A stretch of 64,000 nucleotides of DNA from Ignavibacteria bacterium (GCA_041649015.1 JBAZNU010000001.1:124001-188000); one strand, 5' to 3'. Shown: positions 25,430 through 35,266, counted from the first letter of the stretch. Program-made: numbers and translations. Notes: a model not told the origin generated them from the letters alone.

Positions 25430-26299
25430 TTATTCGTTTGGATTAAATAAATTTAAGCCGCCGCAATTAACTTTAACATCAATTATGAGTTTGAACTGAT
25501 TCTGCGCAATAGTGTCAATGTATGAATAATTAAGAAAGAACATTCCGTAAACCGGAGGAGACAAATTTCTTCCGTTCAGCCAGAATGAATAAACACTGTT
25601 AGGCATGTTTGGTGTTTCGTTAAACGAAGGAATTCGGTCTTCAGTGAAATCCCTTACCGGGTATATGTTTCCATCAACAGTATAATATCTTGAAAGGGTA
25701 TCAAACTGTTGTTTAGTGAAAGTATATGAATTATTTAAAGGATTCTTTAAAGCATTGCTGAACTTAGTTTGAAATCCTGTTAAGTGTTCTGCAAGGTCAC
25801 CGGAACGCAGGTAGAAGTTATTGCTTGTGCCTGCCGAATCGCGAAGGTGCATATCGTACTGATTGGTATTTTCGTTCACGACAAAACCGAGGAAAAGGTC
25901 TATAGCGCTGAAAGAAAATGAATTAAAATATTCCGTTAGTAATTTATTGCTGAATATATAGAGGTTAGAAAAAAACATTTTTATGTTTACATTCACAGTA
26001 TCATTACTGACTGAAACAGGAACACTTTTATAATTGTATCCCTGTTTTTTTAACGTTAATGTATAATCGCCGCTATTCACGCCAGTCATAAAGAAATAAC
26101 CCGAAGGATCTGTAATAGAATTTGATATAAAGGGTACTGCAGATATTGTCACATCAGGAATACCTGAACCTGAAATTGAATCTCTGACAAAGCCTCTGAT
26201 AACTCCGCTAGCAAGACCCGGCGAGGTAGATGAATCACATCCAATCATTGCTGATATGATAATAAAAATAAATAATGCTGTGATTAATTGTTTAGTCAT
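25430..26299 (-). CDS. Lipoprotein with carboxypeptidase-regulatory-like domain
   Basis: A 289-residue lipoprotein: signal with lipobox ending MIGC (C21 in MTKQLITALFIFIIISAMIGC), Ser/Thr linker, then a CarboxypepD_reg-like beta-sandwich (about 32-110: GVIRGFVRDSISGSGIPDV ... GYFFMTGVNSGDYTLTLKK). The C-terminal about 170 residues match nothing I recognise and are rich in aromatic residues and Asn. The regulatory-like domain is often a binding module on surface proteins of this group. It lies at the head of the comEA-like gene. Confidence 0.75.
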   Translation of the reverse strand: MTKQLITALFIFIIISAMIGCDSSTSPGLASGVIRGFVRDSISGSGIPDVTISAVPFISNSITDPSGYFFMTGVNSGDYTLTLKKQGYNYKSVPVSVSNDTVNVNIKMFFSNLYIFSNKLLTEYFNSFSFSAIDLFLGFVVNENTNQYDMHLRDSAGTSNNFYLRSGDLAEHLTGFQTKFSNALKNPLNNSYTFTKQQFDTLSRYYTVDGNIYPVRDFTEDRIPSFNETPNMPNSVYSFWLNGRNLSPPVYGMFFLNYSYIDTIAQNQFKLIIDVKVNCGGLNLFNPNE

Positions 26300-26431
26300 T
26301 TAATAAATTAGTATAAATGAATGAAAATTTCAATTATAATGAAAAAATGCTGCAAACGTAAAAGAACGCACACTCAAAGAACCGATTTAATTATGATATA
26401 CACTTATTGAGAACAAAGATTTAAAATTGAA

Positions 26432-26497
26432 CGATGGAACACGGATGAGCACGAACTGCTTTTAGCAGTCCGGTTATACGGATTATCACGGATTGTA
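26432..26497. repeat. Interspersed ACACGGAT-type repeat with internal hairpin
   Basis: The spacer 26300-26545 holds GGAACACGGATGAGCACGAA, then ACTGC-TTTTA-GCAGT (5-bp hairpin), then TTATACGGATTATCACGGAT. The A-CACGGAT units recur, in inverse orientation, at 63494-63538. It is probably a dispersed non-coding repeat; the rest of the spacer shows no ORF. Confidence 0.55.
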
Positions 26498-26545
26498 TAT
26501 TATAGCTTGAGAGCAAAACTAATAGTATTGCTTTTAACATAATAA

Positions 26546-27343
26546 TTAAAACTCGGGGTAAAGAATTCTTTTTATTGAATTTGCTTTACCTGTTTCCGAA
26601 TCTATATCGGCAATGATGCCGGCAAAACGAACGTCACCATCTGCAACTTCGTGTTTATGAGGCGTACCGAAGATGTACCTTCGGATTGATGCATCAGCTT
26701 TCATACCTATCACTGATTCATAAGGTCCGGTCATTCCAACGTCGGTGATATAAGCCGTACCTTTCGGCAGTACTCGGCTGTCTGCTGTCTGAACGTGAGT
26801 ATGTGTACCGACGACAACTGAAGCACGTCCGTCTGCATACCATCCAAACGCAATTTTTTCGGATGTTGCTTCACCGTGAAAATCCACAAAGATTACTTTA
26901 GCTTCTTCTTTAATTTTTTCGTAAAGGCGGTCGAATGCCCTAAACGGACAGTCAAGAGGTTTCATGAACACCCGTCCGATAAGATTAACTACGGCTATAT
27001 TAACGTCCTTGTTTGAAGCTTTAAAAACTCCGTAACCGTTTCCGTAAACACCTTTGGGATAGTTTAATGGACGCAGTATATTTTTGGATTCATCAATAAA
27101 CTTATGCGACTGTATTTTATCAAGTGTGTGATTTCCTCCAGTTAGAACGTTAATGGGAAGTGTCAGAAGCGTATCGGCATCACGTTTAAGGATACCCATA
27201 CCCTCTGAAATGTTCTCACCGTTAGCAATTACAAAATCTATCTTTTCTTTTTCAATTAATCCGGGCAGCACCAGCTTTACCATATTAAAACCGGGAACAC
27301 CGATAACATCCCCTATAAAGAGTATTCTTACATTCTTATTCAT
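26546..27343 (-). CDS. TIGR00282-family (YmdB-like) metallophosphoesterase
   Basis: A 265-residue calcineurin-like phosphoesterase. Metal ligands appear in order: FIGDVIGVPG (D11 region), FVIANGENIS (N and E), LTGGNHTLD (N and H), FVDFHGEATSEK, and THTHVQTAD (two His). The GENISEGMG and GTHTHVQTAD blocks are those of YmdB, a cyclic-nucleotide 2',3'-phosphodiesterase that affects biofilm and RNA turnover in Bacillus. Cytosolic. Its stop-start context with the DUF1232 gene (one base apart) implies a shared transcript. Confidence 0.92.
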   Translation of the reverse strand: MNKNVRILFIGDVIGVPGFNMVKLVLPGLIEKEKIDFVIANGENISEGMGILKRDADTLLTLPINVLTGGNHTLDKIQSHKFIDESKNILRPLNYPKGVYGNGYGVFKASNKDVNIAVVNLIGRVFMKPLDCPFRAFDRLYEKIKEEAKVIFVDFHGEATSEKIAFGWYADGRASVVVGTHTHVQTADSRVLPKGTAYITDVGMTGPYESVIGMKADASIRRYIFGTPHKHEVADGDVRFAGIIADIDSETGKANSIKRILYPEF

Positions 27344-27745
27344 CTAAAAATAATCCCCCGGATTCAAACCTCGCCACTGACAGTATTTGATAAGTTCGTC
27401 GCGAAGTGAGTTAAACACTAATGCAAGAACTATTGCATCGTCCGTAAACCCGATAACTCCCATGAAGTCGGGCATTAAGTCAAGCGGATTTATAAAATAT
27501 ACTATGGCTGTCGTAATGACAGCAATTGTTTTCCATGGTACATTCTTATAGTTCTTCTTTTTATAATCTTTAAGCATTTCAAAACCGAGTTTAACCTGCT
27601 TAAAGAGCATAAAGAACTTTTTAGGATTCAGATTACTTCTTTTTTCCTCGAATACCTTTTCATTACCTATAACTTCGTCAATCTTTTTCTCATCAATCTT
27701 ATCGACAGATGAACTAAAGGTTTTTACGATATCTTCTTTTTTCAT
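27344..27745 (-). CDS. DUF1232 (YkvA-like) membrane protein
   Basis: A 133-residue protein. The N-terminal 60 residues are charged and probably helical, followed by the DUF1232 core: PWKTIAVITTAIVYFINPLDLMPDFMGVIG with the conserved N-P-x-D-x-x-P-D motif, then a second hydrophobic stretch DDAIVLALVF. Two short membrane-associated helices are likely. Function unknown in the family. It adjoins the YmdB-like gene, with the dipeptidase nine bases upstream. Confidence 0.88.
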   Translation of the reverse strand: MKKEDIVKTFSSSVDKIDEKKIDEVIGNEKVFEEKRSNLNPKKFFMLFKQVKLGFEMLKDYKKKNYKNVPWKTIAVITTAIVYFINPLDLMPDFMGVIGFTDDAIVLALVFNSLRDELIKYCQWRGLNPGDYF

Positions 27746-27754
27746 ATATTAATA

Positions 27755-29053
27755 TTATTTACTGCAAACCTGTTTCAGAACTCTCAGGAAATTCTCCCCA
27801 AGAATTTTTCGAATCTCCTCTTCCGTGTATCCCCTTTCCCATAGCCTTGCTGTGATTACAGGATAACAAGTGGCATCGTATATTTCATTCGGTGCTACAA
27901 TTCCTCCGTCGAAATCGGAACCGATACCGATATGATTTATACCGACAAGAGATTTTATGTGATCGATATGGTCAATCAGGTCATCAAGAGAAGTTCCGCC
28001 ATCAATCGGATGAGCTTTCATGAATTCATAACGTTTAACATTAAACGTAATTAAATCGTCTTTATATTCATTGTATAAATTATCGAGTTCTTTTCCATAT
28101 TTTGCCTTGTAGTTGGCAACACGGTTAAATTTTCCGTTTTGATTTATAAAATCATCGAGAAAATTTACCATTATTACACCGCCTGTTTTTGCTATTGCAA
28201 CAATCTGGTCATCTTTAAGATTTCTGTAATGCGGGTTTAAGACATAGCAGTTTGAGTGTGAAGCTATCACGGGATTTTTAGTCATTTCAATTACATCCCA
28301 AAAAGTTTTTTCCCCCGAATGTGATACGTCAACAAGCATCCCCAACTCCTCCATTCTTGCAACCACCTGCTTTCCGAAATTAGTCAAACCTTTGCCCGTT
28401 CCTTTTTCTGATTCATCCCGGGCAGAAGAACCAATTCTATTCGACTTATTCCATGTGAGGCCAATATACCTGACCCCGGCTTCATACAATTTATTTACGT
28501 TTTCAACATCATCATGCACCGCAACACCGTCTTCAATCCCGATCATTCCGCAGAATTTTTTCCCTTTCATTATTCTCATGACATCATCGTAGTAGTAAGC
28601 TATTTCAAAATCATCAGAATATTTATTTTCATAATCTTTTAACCGAGCAATCTGTTCGTTTGCGAATGCATATGCACGTTTGCTTTCGCTGCCCGGTATC
28701 CAGACTGCAAATACCTGCATATCAACTCCGCCCTCCGCAAAACGCGGAAGACCTGAGAAAGTAAAATTATCTTTTCTTCCCAGGTCAGCACCTTTATTAA
28801 AGACCTGATAAAGAAAATCATTATGAGTATCTATTACGAATGCTTCATAATGAAGTTTAAAAACATCACTTAAATCTTTCAAATTATTCTTTGTGTCCTG
28901 TTTAGTTTTATCTGTTGAATCAAGAGGAATGGTAATTACCTTTTTATCCGTCGATTCCTGCTTTATTTCATTCTTGCAATAAATTAAAAAATTAACTGAA
29001 AACGATAAAAGCAAAAATCCAAAAAGTATTTTATATTTAAGTCCGAATTTCAT
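27755..29053 (-). CDS. Membrane dipeptidase (peptidase family M19), probable lipoprotein
   Basis: The start is set at 29053 (MKFGLKYKILFGFLLLSF...), directly after the purK stop, rather than at 29170 inside purK. That gives 432 residues with a signal ending LIYC, a loose lipobox, so it is probably lipid-anchored. The renal-dipeptidase fold shows its zinc ligands in DTHNDFLYQV, GIEDGVAVHDD, VSHSGEKTFW and ASHSNCYVL, and D in IGSDFDGG. M19 enzymes split dipeptides, including D-amino-acid ones. It is probably periplasmic, in peptide scavenging or wall recycling. Confidence 0.92.
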   Translation of the reverse strand: MKFGLKYKILFGFLLLSFSVNFLIYCKNEIKQESTDKKVITIPLDSTDKTKQDTKNNLKDLSDVFKLHYEAFVIDTHNDFLYQVFNKGADLGRKDNFTFSGLPRFAEGGVDMQVFAVWIPGSESKRAYAFANEQIARLKDYENKYSDDFEIAYYYDDVMRIMKGKKFCGMIGIEDGVAVHDDVENVNKLYEAGVRYIGLTWNKSNRIGSSARDESEKGTGKGLTNFGKQVVARMEELGMLVDVSHSGEKTFWDVIEMTKNPVIASHSNCYVLNPHYRNLKDDQIVAIAKTGGVIMVNFLDDFINQNGKFNRVANYKAKYGKELDNLYNEYKDDLITFNVKRYEFMKAHPIDGGTSLDDLIDHIDHIKSLVGINHIGIGSDFDGGIVAPNEIYDATCYPVITARLWERGYTEEEIRKILGENFLRVLKQVCSK

Positions 29054-29054
29054 C

Positions 29055-30179
29055 TTAAAATTTAATTTGAGAATGATACTTATAAGCCCTGAATAACAAA
29101 TCCGCCATATCGTTTCCAACAAGAGTAATATGTCCCATTTTTCTTCCAACGCGGGTTTCCTCTTTACCATAGTAATGAATGTATGCGTATTTGTCCTTTA
29201 CTAGATTGTAATATCCTTCAAGATTTGCTTTACCGGCTCTGCTTCCGAGAAGATTAATCATTACTGAACATGGATATATCATATCCGTTGAACCGAGCGG
29301 AAGCCCTGTTATAGCGCGAACATGGTTTTCAAACTGAGATACATAACATCCTTCAATTGTATAGTGACCTGTATTATGAACGCGGGGAGCGAGCTCGTTT
29401 ACATAAAGCTTACCGTCCTCCATAAGAAAAAATTCAACAGCAAGAACACCTATATAGTTTATGCTTTCAACGATTTTAACAGCAATATCTGTTGTTGTTT
29501 CCGTGTTTTTATTATCAAAATCTTTCGATGCTTTAACGATGCTGCAGATATGGTCCTTCTGAATAGATTCAACAACAGGATAAACTTTTACTTCTCCGCT
29601 AACACTTCTTACAACTTGTACGGCGAGTTCCTTCCTGAAGTCAATAAAACTCTCGCACATTAGTTTGCCGCGTTCAGAAAGAGCGTTAAAGGCTTCATCA
29701 ATCATTCCTTCTTCATCAATCCTGAGGTTACCCTTCCCGTCATAACCCATTGTACGTGATTTAAGAATAACTGGATAGCTATGTATCCGTGCGAAATTTT
29801 TAATGTCATCTAATGTATTTACCTCTTCAAATTCAGGGACAGGAATGTTTAGCTCTTTTAATTTCTTCTTTTGTAATAACTTGTCCTGAATCAACCCGAC
29901 AATATCCGAACCCGGAAGACATTTCACTCTCGATGCTTCAACGTGCTCAATATATTTTTTATCTATGAATTCATTTTCGAGTGTGACAAGGTCGCACTGT
30001 GATGAAAATTCATTCAACTTCTCAAGATTGCTGAACTTCCCTACAATTTCCCTGCTGCATATCTTGCCAGCGGGAGAATCGGGAGATTCGCTGTATATGA
30101 CATATTCAAAACCATACTTAGAAGTTTCTTCGATTATCATTCTTGCAAGCTGGCCCCCGCCAAGTATCCCGAGTCTCAT
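29055..30179 (-). CDS. purK: 5-(carboxyamino)imidazole ribonucleotide synthase
   Basis: A 374-residue ATP-grasp enzyme of purine synthesis that carboxylates AIR at N5. Seen: LGILGGGQLARMI (3-15, Rossmann start), LPGSDIVGLIQDKLLQKKKL (linker), ILKSRTMGYDGKGN (ATP-grasp lysines), and VNELAPRVHNTGHYTIEGC with the metal and substrate residues, then SQFENHVRAITGLPLG. Complete and normal in length. The usual partner purE is not in the window. It overlaps the S41 protease by one base (ATGA) and is followed by the dipeptidase after one base. Confidence 0.96.
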   Translation of the reverse strand: MRLGILGGGQLARMIIEETSKYGFEYVIYSESPDSPAGKICSREIVGKFSNLEKLNEFSSQCDLVTLENEFIDKKYIEHVEASRVKCLPGSDIVGLIQDKLLQKKKLKELNIPVPEFEEVNTLDDIKNFARIHSYPVILKSRTMGYDGKGNLRIDEEGMIDEAFNALSERGKLMCESFIDFRKELAVQVVRSVSGEVKVYPVVESIQKDHICSIVKASKDFDNKNTETTTDIAVKIVESINYIGVLAVEFFLMEDGKLYVNELAPRVHNTGHYTIEGCYVSQFENHVRAITGLPLGSTDMIYPCSVMINLLGSRAGKANLEGYYNLVKDKYAYIHYYGKEETRVGRKMGHITLVGNDMADLLFRAYKYHSQIKF

Positions 30180-31831
30180 CAGTTGATTCCTAATATTGAA
30201 TTATACCTTTGCGAATCGAGAATAATGCTAATGGCTTCCTGAAGTACCTTATCAGAGCTGAAAGTTGCTTCTATCTGTTCCTTTTCTTCCACTATCATTT
30301 TATTTATTTCCTCTTCGATACTCTGTTTTATTTCTTCCTTTGCTTTCTGCATCTCTTCTGATTCTTCTGTGTTAATTGTCTGTTCGATTGCATTAATATA
30401 ATCCGAAAGAGTACCGTCGAGATTTTTTTCGGCTAATGATTTTTTCAATTCATCCAGCTTCTTTTCGGGTAAAGATTTAAAATCAAAATTTCTGACATTT
30501 AAAAAATTTATAAAATCAGTATAAGTTTCATCGGTTGCTTTGAAGACTTTTATTCCGGAATTGACCGCAACATAATCAGACGCATATTTAAAAAACATAT
30601 CCTTCATGAGCAGAGCTTTGTGAATTTCGCTTTCTCCCGATGATTTAATTTCCACGTCCGGCATTATCCCACCGTTTGCATATACCGGCCTGCCGTTAAG
30701 TGTCTTAAACTCTTTGTTCCTGAAACTCTCAAGGTTATTGAATACTCCGTGTTTATTCTCGAGGAAATAGTCCTTGCTCTGAATCCATCTGCCGGAAGGA
30801 GTAAAGTACCTTGCGATGGTTATCTTAAGATTTGACCCGAAGTCAAGATCTTTTATATTCTGAACTAATCCCTTTCCGAAAGATTTCGTACCAACTATAA
30901 CTCCCCTGTCAAGGTCCTGAACTGCTCCGGCCATGATTTCTGATGCTGAAGCTGTGCCCTCGTTTATCATCACAACCACGGGTACATCTTTATTCAGAAG
31001 TGGTGTATCTTTTGAAAAATATTTCGTTTCCGAGCCGCTCTTATTCCCTTCTGTAGTAAGCAAAAGATTGTTCTTTTCAACAAACATACCGAGCATATCA
31101 ATTGATGCTTTAAGAAAACCGCCTCCATTATTACGCAGGTCGATAATGAGTCCCTGAATGTCTTTTTCTGACTTCAGAGTTCTAAGTACGTTTTCAAATT
31201 CAGTAGCCGAATTTGTCCCAAACCTGTCAAGTTTAATGTATGCAATGTTTCTATCATAATTCTTCAAGAAACCGTAATAAGAAATATCTTTTAGAATAAT
31301 CTCCTGACGTGTAAGTTCAAATTCAAGAAGTTCTGTATCGCGTTCAACGACCATTAAGAGCTTTGTTCCGACTGTTCCACGGACACGTTTTCTTACAGTT
31401 TCAGTATTCAGTGATGTTATATCTGTACCGTCAATTTTTCTTATTATATCCCCTCTTCTGAGTCCTTTACGCATTGCCTCATACCCGTTCATTATATCAA
31501 TAATAATAAGAGCTGAATCGCGGTAGCTTATTGTAATACCTATTCCTCCGTACTTCCCTGCTGTTATAAGGTCAAGTGACTCCTTGTCATTTTCGCTGTA
31601 ATATACCGTGTATGGATCAAGCGTACCGAGCATACCGTTAACACCTGCTTCAAAAAATTTATCTGCATTAATCTTATCAACATAGTTAAGAAGAATTTCT
31701 TTATATACATCCCCGAAAATCTCCATATTCCTGTTTATCTTATCGTAAACATCCTCCTTATACTGAGCGGATGAGTTTACAGCAAAAAGAAGAGATATAA
31801 AGATTAACAGTATTCTCCTGTTTTTATACAT
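30179..31831 (-). CDS. C-terminal processing peptidase (S41)
   Basis: A 550-residue exported protease with a signal (MYKNRRILLIFISLLFAVNSSAQ). After an N-terminal helical part comes a PDZ domain (about 88-180, GGIGITI ... LRRGDIIRKIDG), then the S41 catalytic core. The Ser-Lys dyad is S295 (GTASASEIMAG) and K320 (TKSFGKGLVQ), 25 residues apart as in E. coli Prc. A C-terminal tail of about 100 residues is rich in Glu and Lys and may form a coiled coil. It trims or degrades periplasmic proteins. It overlaps tmk by eight bases. Confidence 0.94.
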   Translation of the reverse strand: MYKNRRILLIFISLLFAVNSSAQYKEDVYDKINRNMEIFGDVYKEILLNYVDKINADKFFEAGVNGMLGTLDPYTVYYSENDKESLDLITAGKYGGIGITISYRDSALIIIDIMNGYEAMRKGLRRGDIIRKIDGTDITSLNTETVRKRVRGTVGTKLLMVVERDTELLEFELTRQEIILKDISYYGFLKNYDRNIAYIKLDRFGTNSATEFENVLRTLKSEKDIQGLIIDLRNNGGGFLKASIDMLGMFVEKNNLLLTTEGNKSGSETKYFSKDTPLLNKDVPVVVMINEGTASASEIMAGAVQDLDRGVIVGTKSFGKGLVQNIKDLDFGSNLKITIARYFTPSGRWIQSKDYFLENKHGVFNNLESFRNKEFKTLNGRPVYANGGIMPDVEIKSSGESEIHKALLMKDMFFKYASDYVAVNSGIKVFKATDETYTDFINFLNVRNFDFKSLPEKKLDELKKSLAEKNLDGTLSDYINAIEQTINTEESEEMQKAKEEIKQSIEEEINKMIVEEKEQIEATFSSDKVLQEAISIILDSQRYNSILGIN

Positions 31832-32444
31832 TTGCGTTCCTTTTCCTTAATATGTTTAAAATTTCGGTTTGCAATTCTTCAATAGATTTACTTCCGTTTA
31901 ATTTAACAAAACGGCTTTTATTTATTACCGCAAGTTTTCTGTAACCGTCAATGACTTTCTTGAAATAAGCTGATTTCTTGCTTTCCATTCTGTCTCTTGT
32001 TTTCTTCATCGCGGCACGGCGTCTTGAAGATTCCGCCATATCTATATCAACAAAAAATGTGATGTCAGGGTTTAATTTATTTGTAGCAATTTTATTAATT
32101 TCTTTTATGGTTCTTATCTCAATCTTTCCGCCGTACCCCTGATAAGCGGTCGATGAATCGTAATACCTGTCGCAGATAACTATGTATCCTTTTTGAAGAT
32201 GAGGTTTTATAACTTCTTCCGTAAGTTGCTGCCGTGATGCTGAAAAAAGTAGGAACTCTGTCAGTGCAGTCATTTTCTTATGTGATTTATCCAGAAGTAT
32301 ATCTCGAATTCTTTCTGAAGTATGCGTCCCTCCCGGTTCACGGACAAGAATAACCTTTCGTTTTCTTCTACGGAGGTAATCGTACAATAGTTTTGCCTGA
32401 GTTGATTTTCCGCTCAGGTCAATTCCTTCAAACGTAATAAACAT
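31824..32444 (-). CDS. tmk: Thymidylate kinase
   Basis: A 206-residue dTMP kinase that makes dTDP from dTMP. P-loop FEGIDLSGKSTQ (5-16), the DR[YFH]-type motif DRYYDSSTAYQG, and the LID. The P-loop has Ser where many enzymes have Gly-x-x-G-S/A-G; this GxDxSGKS form is normal for the family. REPGGTHTSERIR (36-48) is the second phosphate site. First gene of the minus-strand run to coaD, divergent from the ydcF-like gene over 80 bases. Confidence 0.96.
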   Translation of the reverse strand: MFITFEGIDLSGKSTQAKLLYDYLRRRKRKVILVREPGGTHTSERIRDILLDKSHKKMTALTEFLLFSASRQQLTEEVIKPHLQKGYIVICDRYYDSSTAYQGYGGKIEIRTIKEINKIATNKLNPDITFFVDIDMAESSRRRAAMKKTRDRMESKKSAYFKKVIDGYRKLAVINKSRFVKLNGSKSIEELQTEILNILRKRNANV

Positions 32445-32524
32445 TTTGATTATAAAATAGATTTAAGCACTTTAAAATAAGTAATTTTTTATTAATTTAC
32501 TTACGATAAATTAATCTTCAAATA

Positions 32525-33505
32525 TTGTTTAAAAGCAAGAATTTCATATTGTTCTTTGTTTTGCTGACGGTTGTTTTCTCAGAATTTTTACTTACTAACC
32601 TGAGATACTCTAATCAGGAGCTTATGCTCGATAACTATTCGGTTTACATGACAGGAAACCTGATGACGGGTATAATAACATTTATCCTTGTTGTATTTTT
32701 GTTTTTAAATATCTTCTCTAAGAAAAAGTACAGGACGGGCGTACTTATGGCGCTCCTTTTTATATCCGTTGCGGATGTGGCAATTCTGCTGTTTTCGTAC
32801 TCGATTCTGGATAAAGAAAAGAAAGTGATTCTGTTTGTTTTATACTTCCTTATAAAAGTATTTTTGTCAATATCTGTTATTGTACTATATTTTTCATCTT
32901 CAAAAAAGATGCATCTGCTGAACAATCTCGGTTATCTGCTCCTGTTCCTTGTAATTATATTTTCTTTAACTCTTTTTACTGTTTATAATTTTACCGACGA
33001 CTCCCATAAATACAAGACAGGGGTCAGAAAAGCAGACGCAGGTGTTATACTGGGGGCCGCCGTATGGGGTGGCAACCGTCCTTCTCCGGTTCTTAGGGAA
33101 AGAATTAACAAGGGCTTCGAAATATATGAGAAAAAATACGTGACAAAACTTATTCTTACCGGTGGGGGGTCGCCGAATGAACTTACCGAAGCCGAGGTAT
33201 CAAAAAATGAACTCATAAAATACGGTGTTGATCCCAGAAATCTGCTTATTGAAGCAAAGTCGAATTCTACGAATGAGCAAATTCAATTTGTAAGAGATAA
33301 GTATTACAAAAGGTTTAACTATCAGAAACTAATTTTGATATCTGACAATTTTCACCTTTTCAGAGCAAAAGAATTATGCAGGTTCAACAATATGAATGCC
33401 GACGCATTTTCATCGGATACTCCGCTCTCAACCGAAAGTTATCTGAACTTCTGCATTAAAGAATCTTTCGCCGTATTATTATTTTGGCTTTCAGGTATAG
33501 GTTAG
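32525..33505 (+). CDS. YdcF/DUF218-family membrane protein
   Basis: 326 residues from a TTG at 32525 (M-FKSKNFILFFVLL); no upstream ATG is in frame before the stop at 32507. There are about five hydrophobic helices in residues 1-155, then a DUF218 (YdcF/SanA-like) domain: DAGVILGAAVWGG, SPVLRERI, ILTGGG, then the nucleotide-like loop SNSTNEQIQFV and LISDNFHLFRA. Members such as ElyC and SanA affect envelope integrity; the molecular activity is unresolved. The domain would face the periplasm or the cytosol depending on topology. No Shine-Dalgarno is clear, so the TTG start is moderate. Confidence 0.82.
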   Translation: MFKSKNFILFFVLLTVVFSEFLLTNLRYSNQELMLDNYSVYMTGNLMTGIITFILVVFLFLNIFSKKKYRTGVLMALLFISVADVAILLFSYSILDKEKKVILFVLYFLIKVFLSISVIVLYFSSSKKMHLLNNLGYLLLFLVIIFSLTLFTVYNFTDDSHKYKTGVRKADAGVILGAAVWGGNRPSPVLRERINKGFEIYEKKYVTKLILTGGGSPNELTEAEVSKNELIKYGVDPRNLLIEAKSNSTNEQIQFVRDKYYKRFNYQKLILISDNFHLFRAKELCRFNNMNADAFSSDTPLSTESYLNFCIKESFAVLLFWLSGIG

Positions 33506-33551
33506 CAATTTTTGTATAGATAAAATCATAAAATTTTAGTTCTTTAAATAT

Positions 33552-34022
33552 ATGTCTAAAAAAAGAAGACTTATCAGGATTAAGGCACTCGAAGTGCTGT
33601 ATGCACACCAGATTTCAAGAGAGCCTATAGATAAAATAAAAAATGACTTAATCTCGGAAATAAAGGATAACGAAGATTATGAATTCGCATCCGGACTTAT
33701 TGACTCCGTTCTGAAACACCAGAGAGCAATAGACCAGATGGTAAGAGAAAAAATTGATAATTGGCAGTTCGAAAGAGTTTCTATTCTTGACAAGATATTA
33801 ATCCGCATGTGCATAGCGGAACTTCTTTTCTTCCCTGAAATACCCCCAAAAGTTTCGATAAACGAAGCTCTGGAAATCGCTAAAATATACTGTTCGCAAA
33901 GAAGTCCGACGTTCATAAATGGCGTCCTTGACGGAATACTCACGGATTTAAAGAAAGAAAACAAACTTAATAAATCAGGCAGAGGACTTATAGATTTTAA
34001 AAAACCAGAGAATGAAAAATAA
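33552..34022 (+). CDS. nusB: Transcription antitermination factor
   Basis: A 156-residue NusB, all alpha. The N-terminal RRLIRIKALEVLYAHQ and the C-terminal ILIRMCIAELLFFPEIPPKVSINEALEIAK ... FINGVLDGIL pattern are characteristic. NusB with NusE binds boxA RNA in rRNA antitermination. Its end overlaps the MFS gene by 11 bases, so the two are coupled. Confidence 0.93.
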   Translation: MSKKRRLIRIKALEVLYAHQISREPIDKIKNDLISEIKDNEDYEFASGLIDSVLKHQRAIDQMVREKIDNWQFERVSILDKILIRMCIAELLFFPEIPPKVSINEALEIAKIYCSQRSPTFINGVLDGILTDLKKENKLNKSGRGLIDFKKPENEK

Positions 34023-35265
34023 ACAGCAGGTTTTTATATGGACGCTTTTTGATTTCGCAAACTCGTCCTACGCTGTTATTATCGTCGCTTTTGTTTTTGC
34101 TGTTTACTTCACTGATGTTGTCTGTTCGGCTAAACCGGTCGGAGATTTCTATTGGTCGCTCGGTATAAATGTCTCGATGATAATCTCTGCGGTCTTAAAT
34201 CCTATTTTCGGCGCTATCGCCGACCGCTCTTCAAACAAGAAGCATTACCTTTTTATCTTCACACTGCTTTGTGTTATACCAACAGCACTTATGTATTTCA
34301 CTGGCGAAGGGACGATAATTTTTGCTCTTGTTCTCTTCGTGCTTTCAAACATAGGCTTTCAGACAGGTATTACATTTTACGACGCTTTTATATCCGACAT
34401 GGTTGACGAAAAGGACTATAACAAAGTTTCTTCTTACGGTTACGCTGTCGGTTACGTAGGCTCGCTGATATCTGTTCTGCTGGTATTTCCGCTAAAAGAT
34501 AATTACAATCTTTTGTTTCTTATAACTGCTTTATTCTTTCTCGTATTTTCTCTTCCTTTGTTTTTATTCCTTAAAGAGAAGAAAAAGGATAAGCAAATTA
34601 AAACCGGTGCATTAGATAACATCACTTATGGTTTTAAAAAAGTTTTTAACACTATTAAACATATTAATAACTATAAAAACCTCAGAAACTATCTGATTGC
34701 TTACTTTCTCTACATTGATTCTGTAAACACTATTATATTTTTTTCCGGAATATACGCAAGAAAAACCCTCGGGTTTGAAACAATGCAGCTTGCAATTTTC
34801 TTTATACTCGTTCAGTTAACCGCAATGATCGGTTCACTCGTATTTGCTAAACTCGGAGATAAACTCGGTATAAAGAAATCCATAATTATTAATATTTTAT
34901 TCTGGATTGCTATCTTAATATTCATTTATATATTTGTTGATGTTGAAACTTATCTTATAATGGGCAGTTTCAAAATCCATTATTTCTTCATAGTCGGCGG
35001 ATTTGCAGGACTATTCCTCGGCTCAACTCAAAGCCTCTCTCGAACGCTGATGACGGAACTCACGCCATTTGAAATTAAAACAGAGTTCTTCGGCTTCTAT
35101 TCTTTATTCGAAAAAACATCTACTCTTATAGGTCCTCTGACATTTGGTTTAATATCGTGGCTCACCGGCTCACAGAAGCTCGCTATATTTTCATTAACCG
35201 CTTTCTTCTTGCTTGGCCTCTGGATGCTAAAGCATGTAAAGGAAGAATCCGCATGTAACGTATAA
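34012..35265 (+). CDS. UMF1/Atg22-family MFS transporter
   Basis: A 417-residue permease with about 12 helices, opening WTLFDFANSSYAVIIVAFVF (10-28), the hallmark D-x-A-x-S block of the UMF1 group (related to yeast Atg22). Further marks: FGAIADRSSNKKHYLFIF and the mid-loop KEKKKDKQ. The substrate is not known for bacterial members. Overlaps nusB by 11 bases; one base separates it from the Nramp gene. Confidence 0.9.
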   Translation: MKNKQQVFIWTLFDFANSSYAVIIVAFVFAVYFTDVVCSAKPVGDFYWSLGINVSMIISAVLNPIFGAIADRSSNKKHYLFIFTLLCVIPTALMYFTGEGTIIFALVLFVLSNIGFQTGITFYDAFISDMVDEKDYNKVSSYGYAVGYVGSLISVLLVFPLKDNYNLLFLITALFFLVFSLPLFLFLKEKKKDKQIKTGALDNITYGFKKVFNTIKHINNYKNLRNYLIAYFLYIDSVNTIIFFSGIYARKTLGFETMQLAIFFILVQLTAMIGSLVFAKLGDKLGIKKSIIINILFWIAILIFIYIFVDVETYLIMGSFKIHYFFIVGGFAGLFLGSTQSLSRTLMTELTPFEIKTEFFGFYSLFEKTSTLIGPLTFGLISWLTGSQKLAIFSLTAFFLLGLWMLKHVKEESACNV

Positions 35266-35266
35266 C

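Noticed and set aside
29054..29170. 39-residue N-terminal extension of the M19 dipeptidase
   Set aside because: It lies inside purK; the ATG at 29053 gives a proper export signal.
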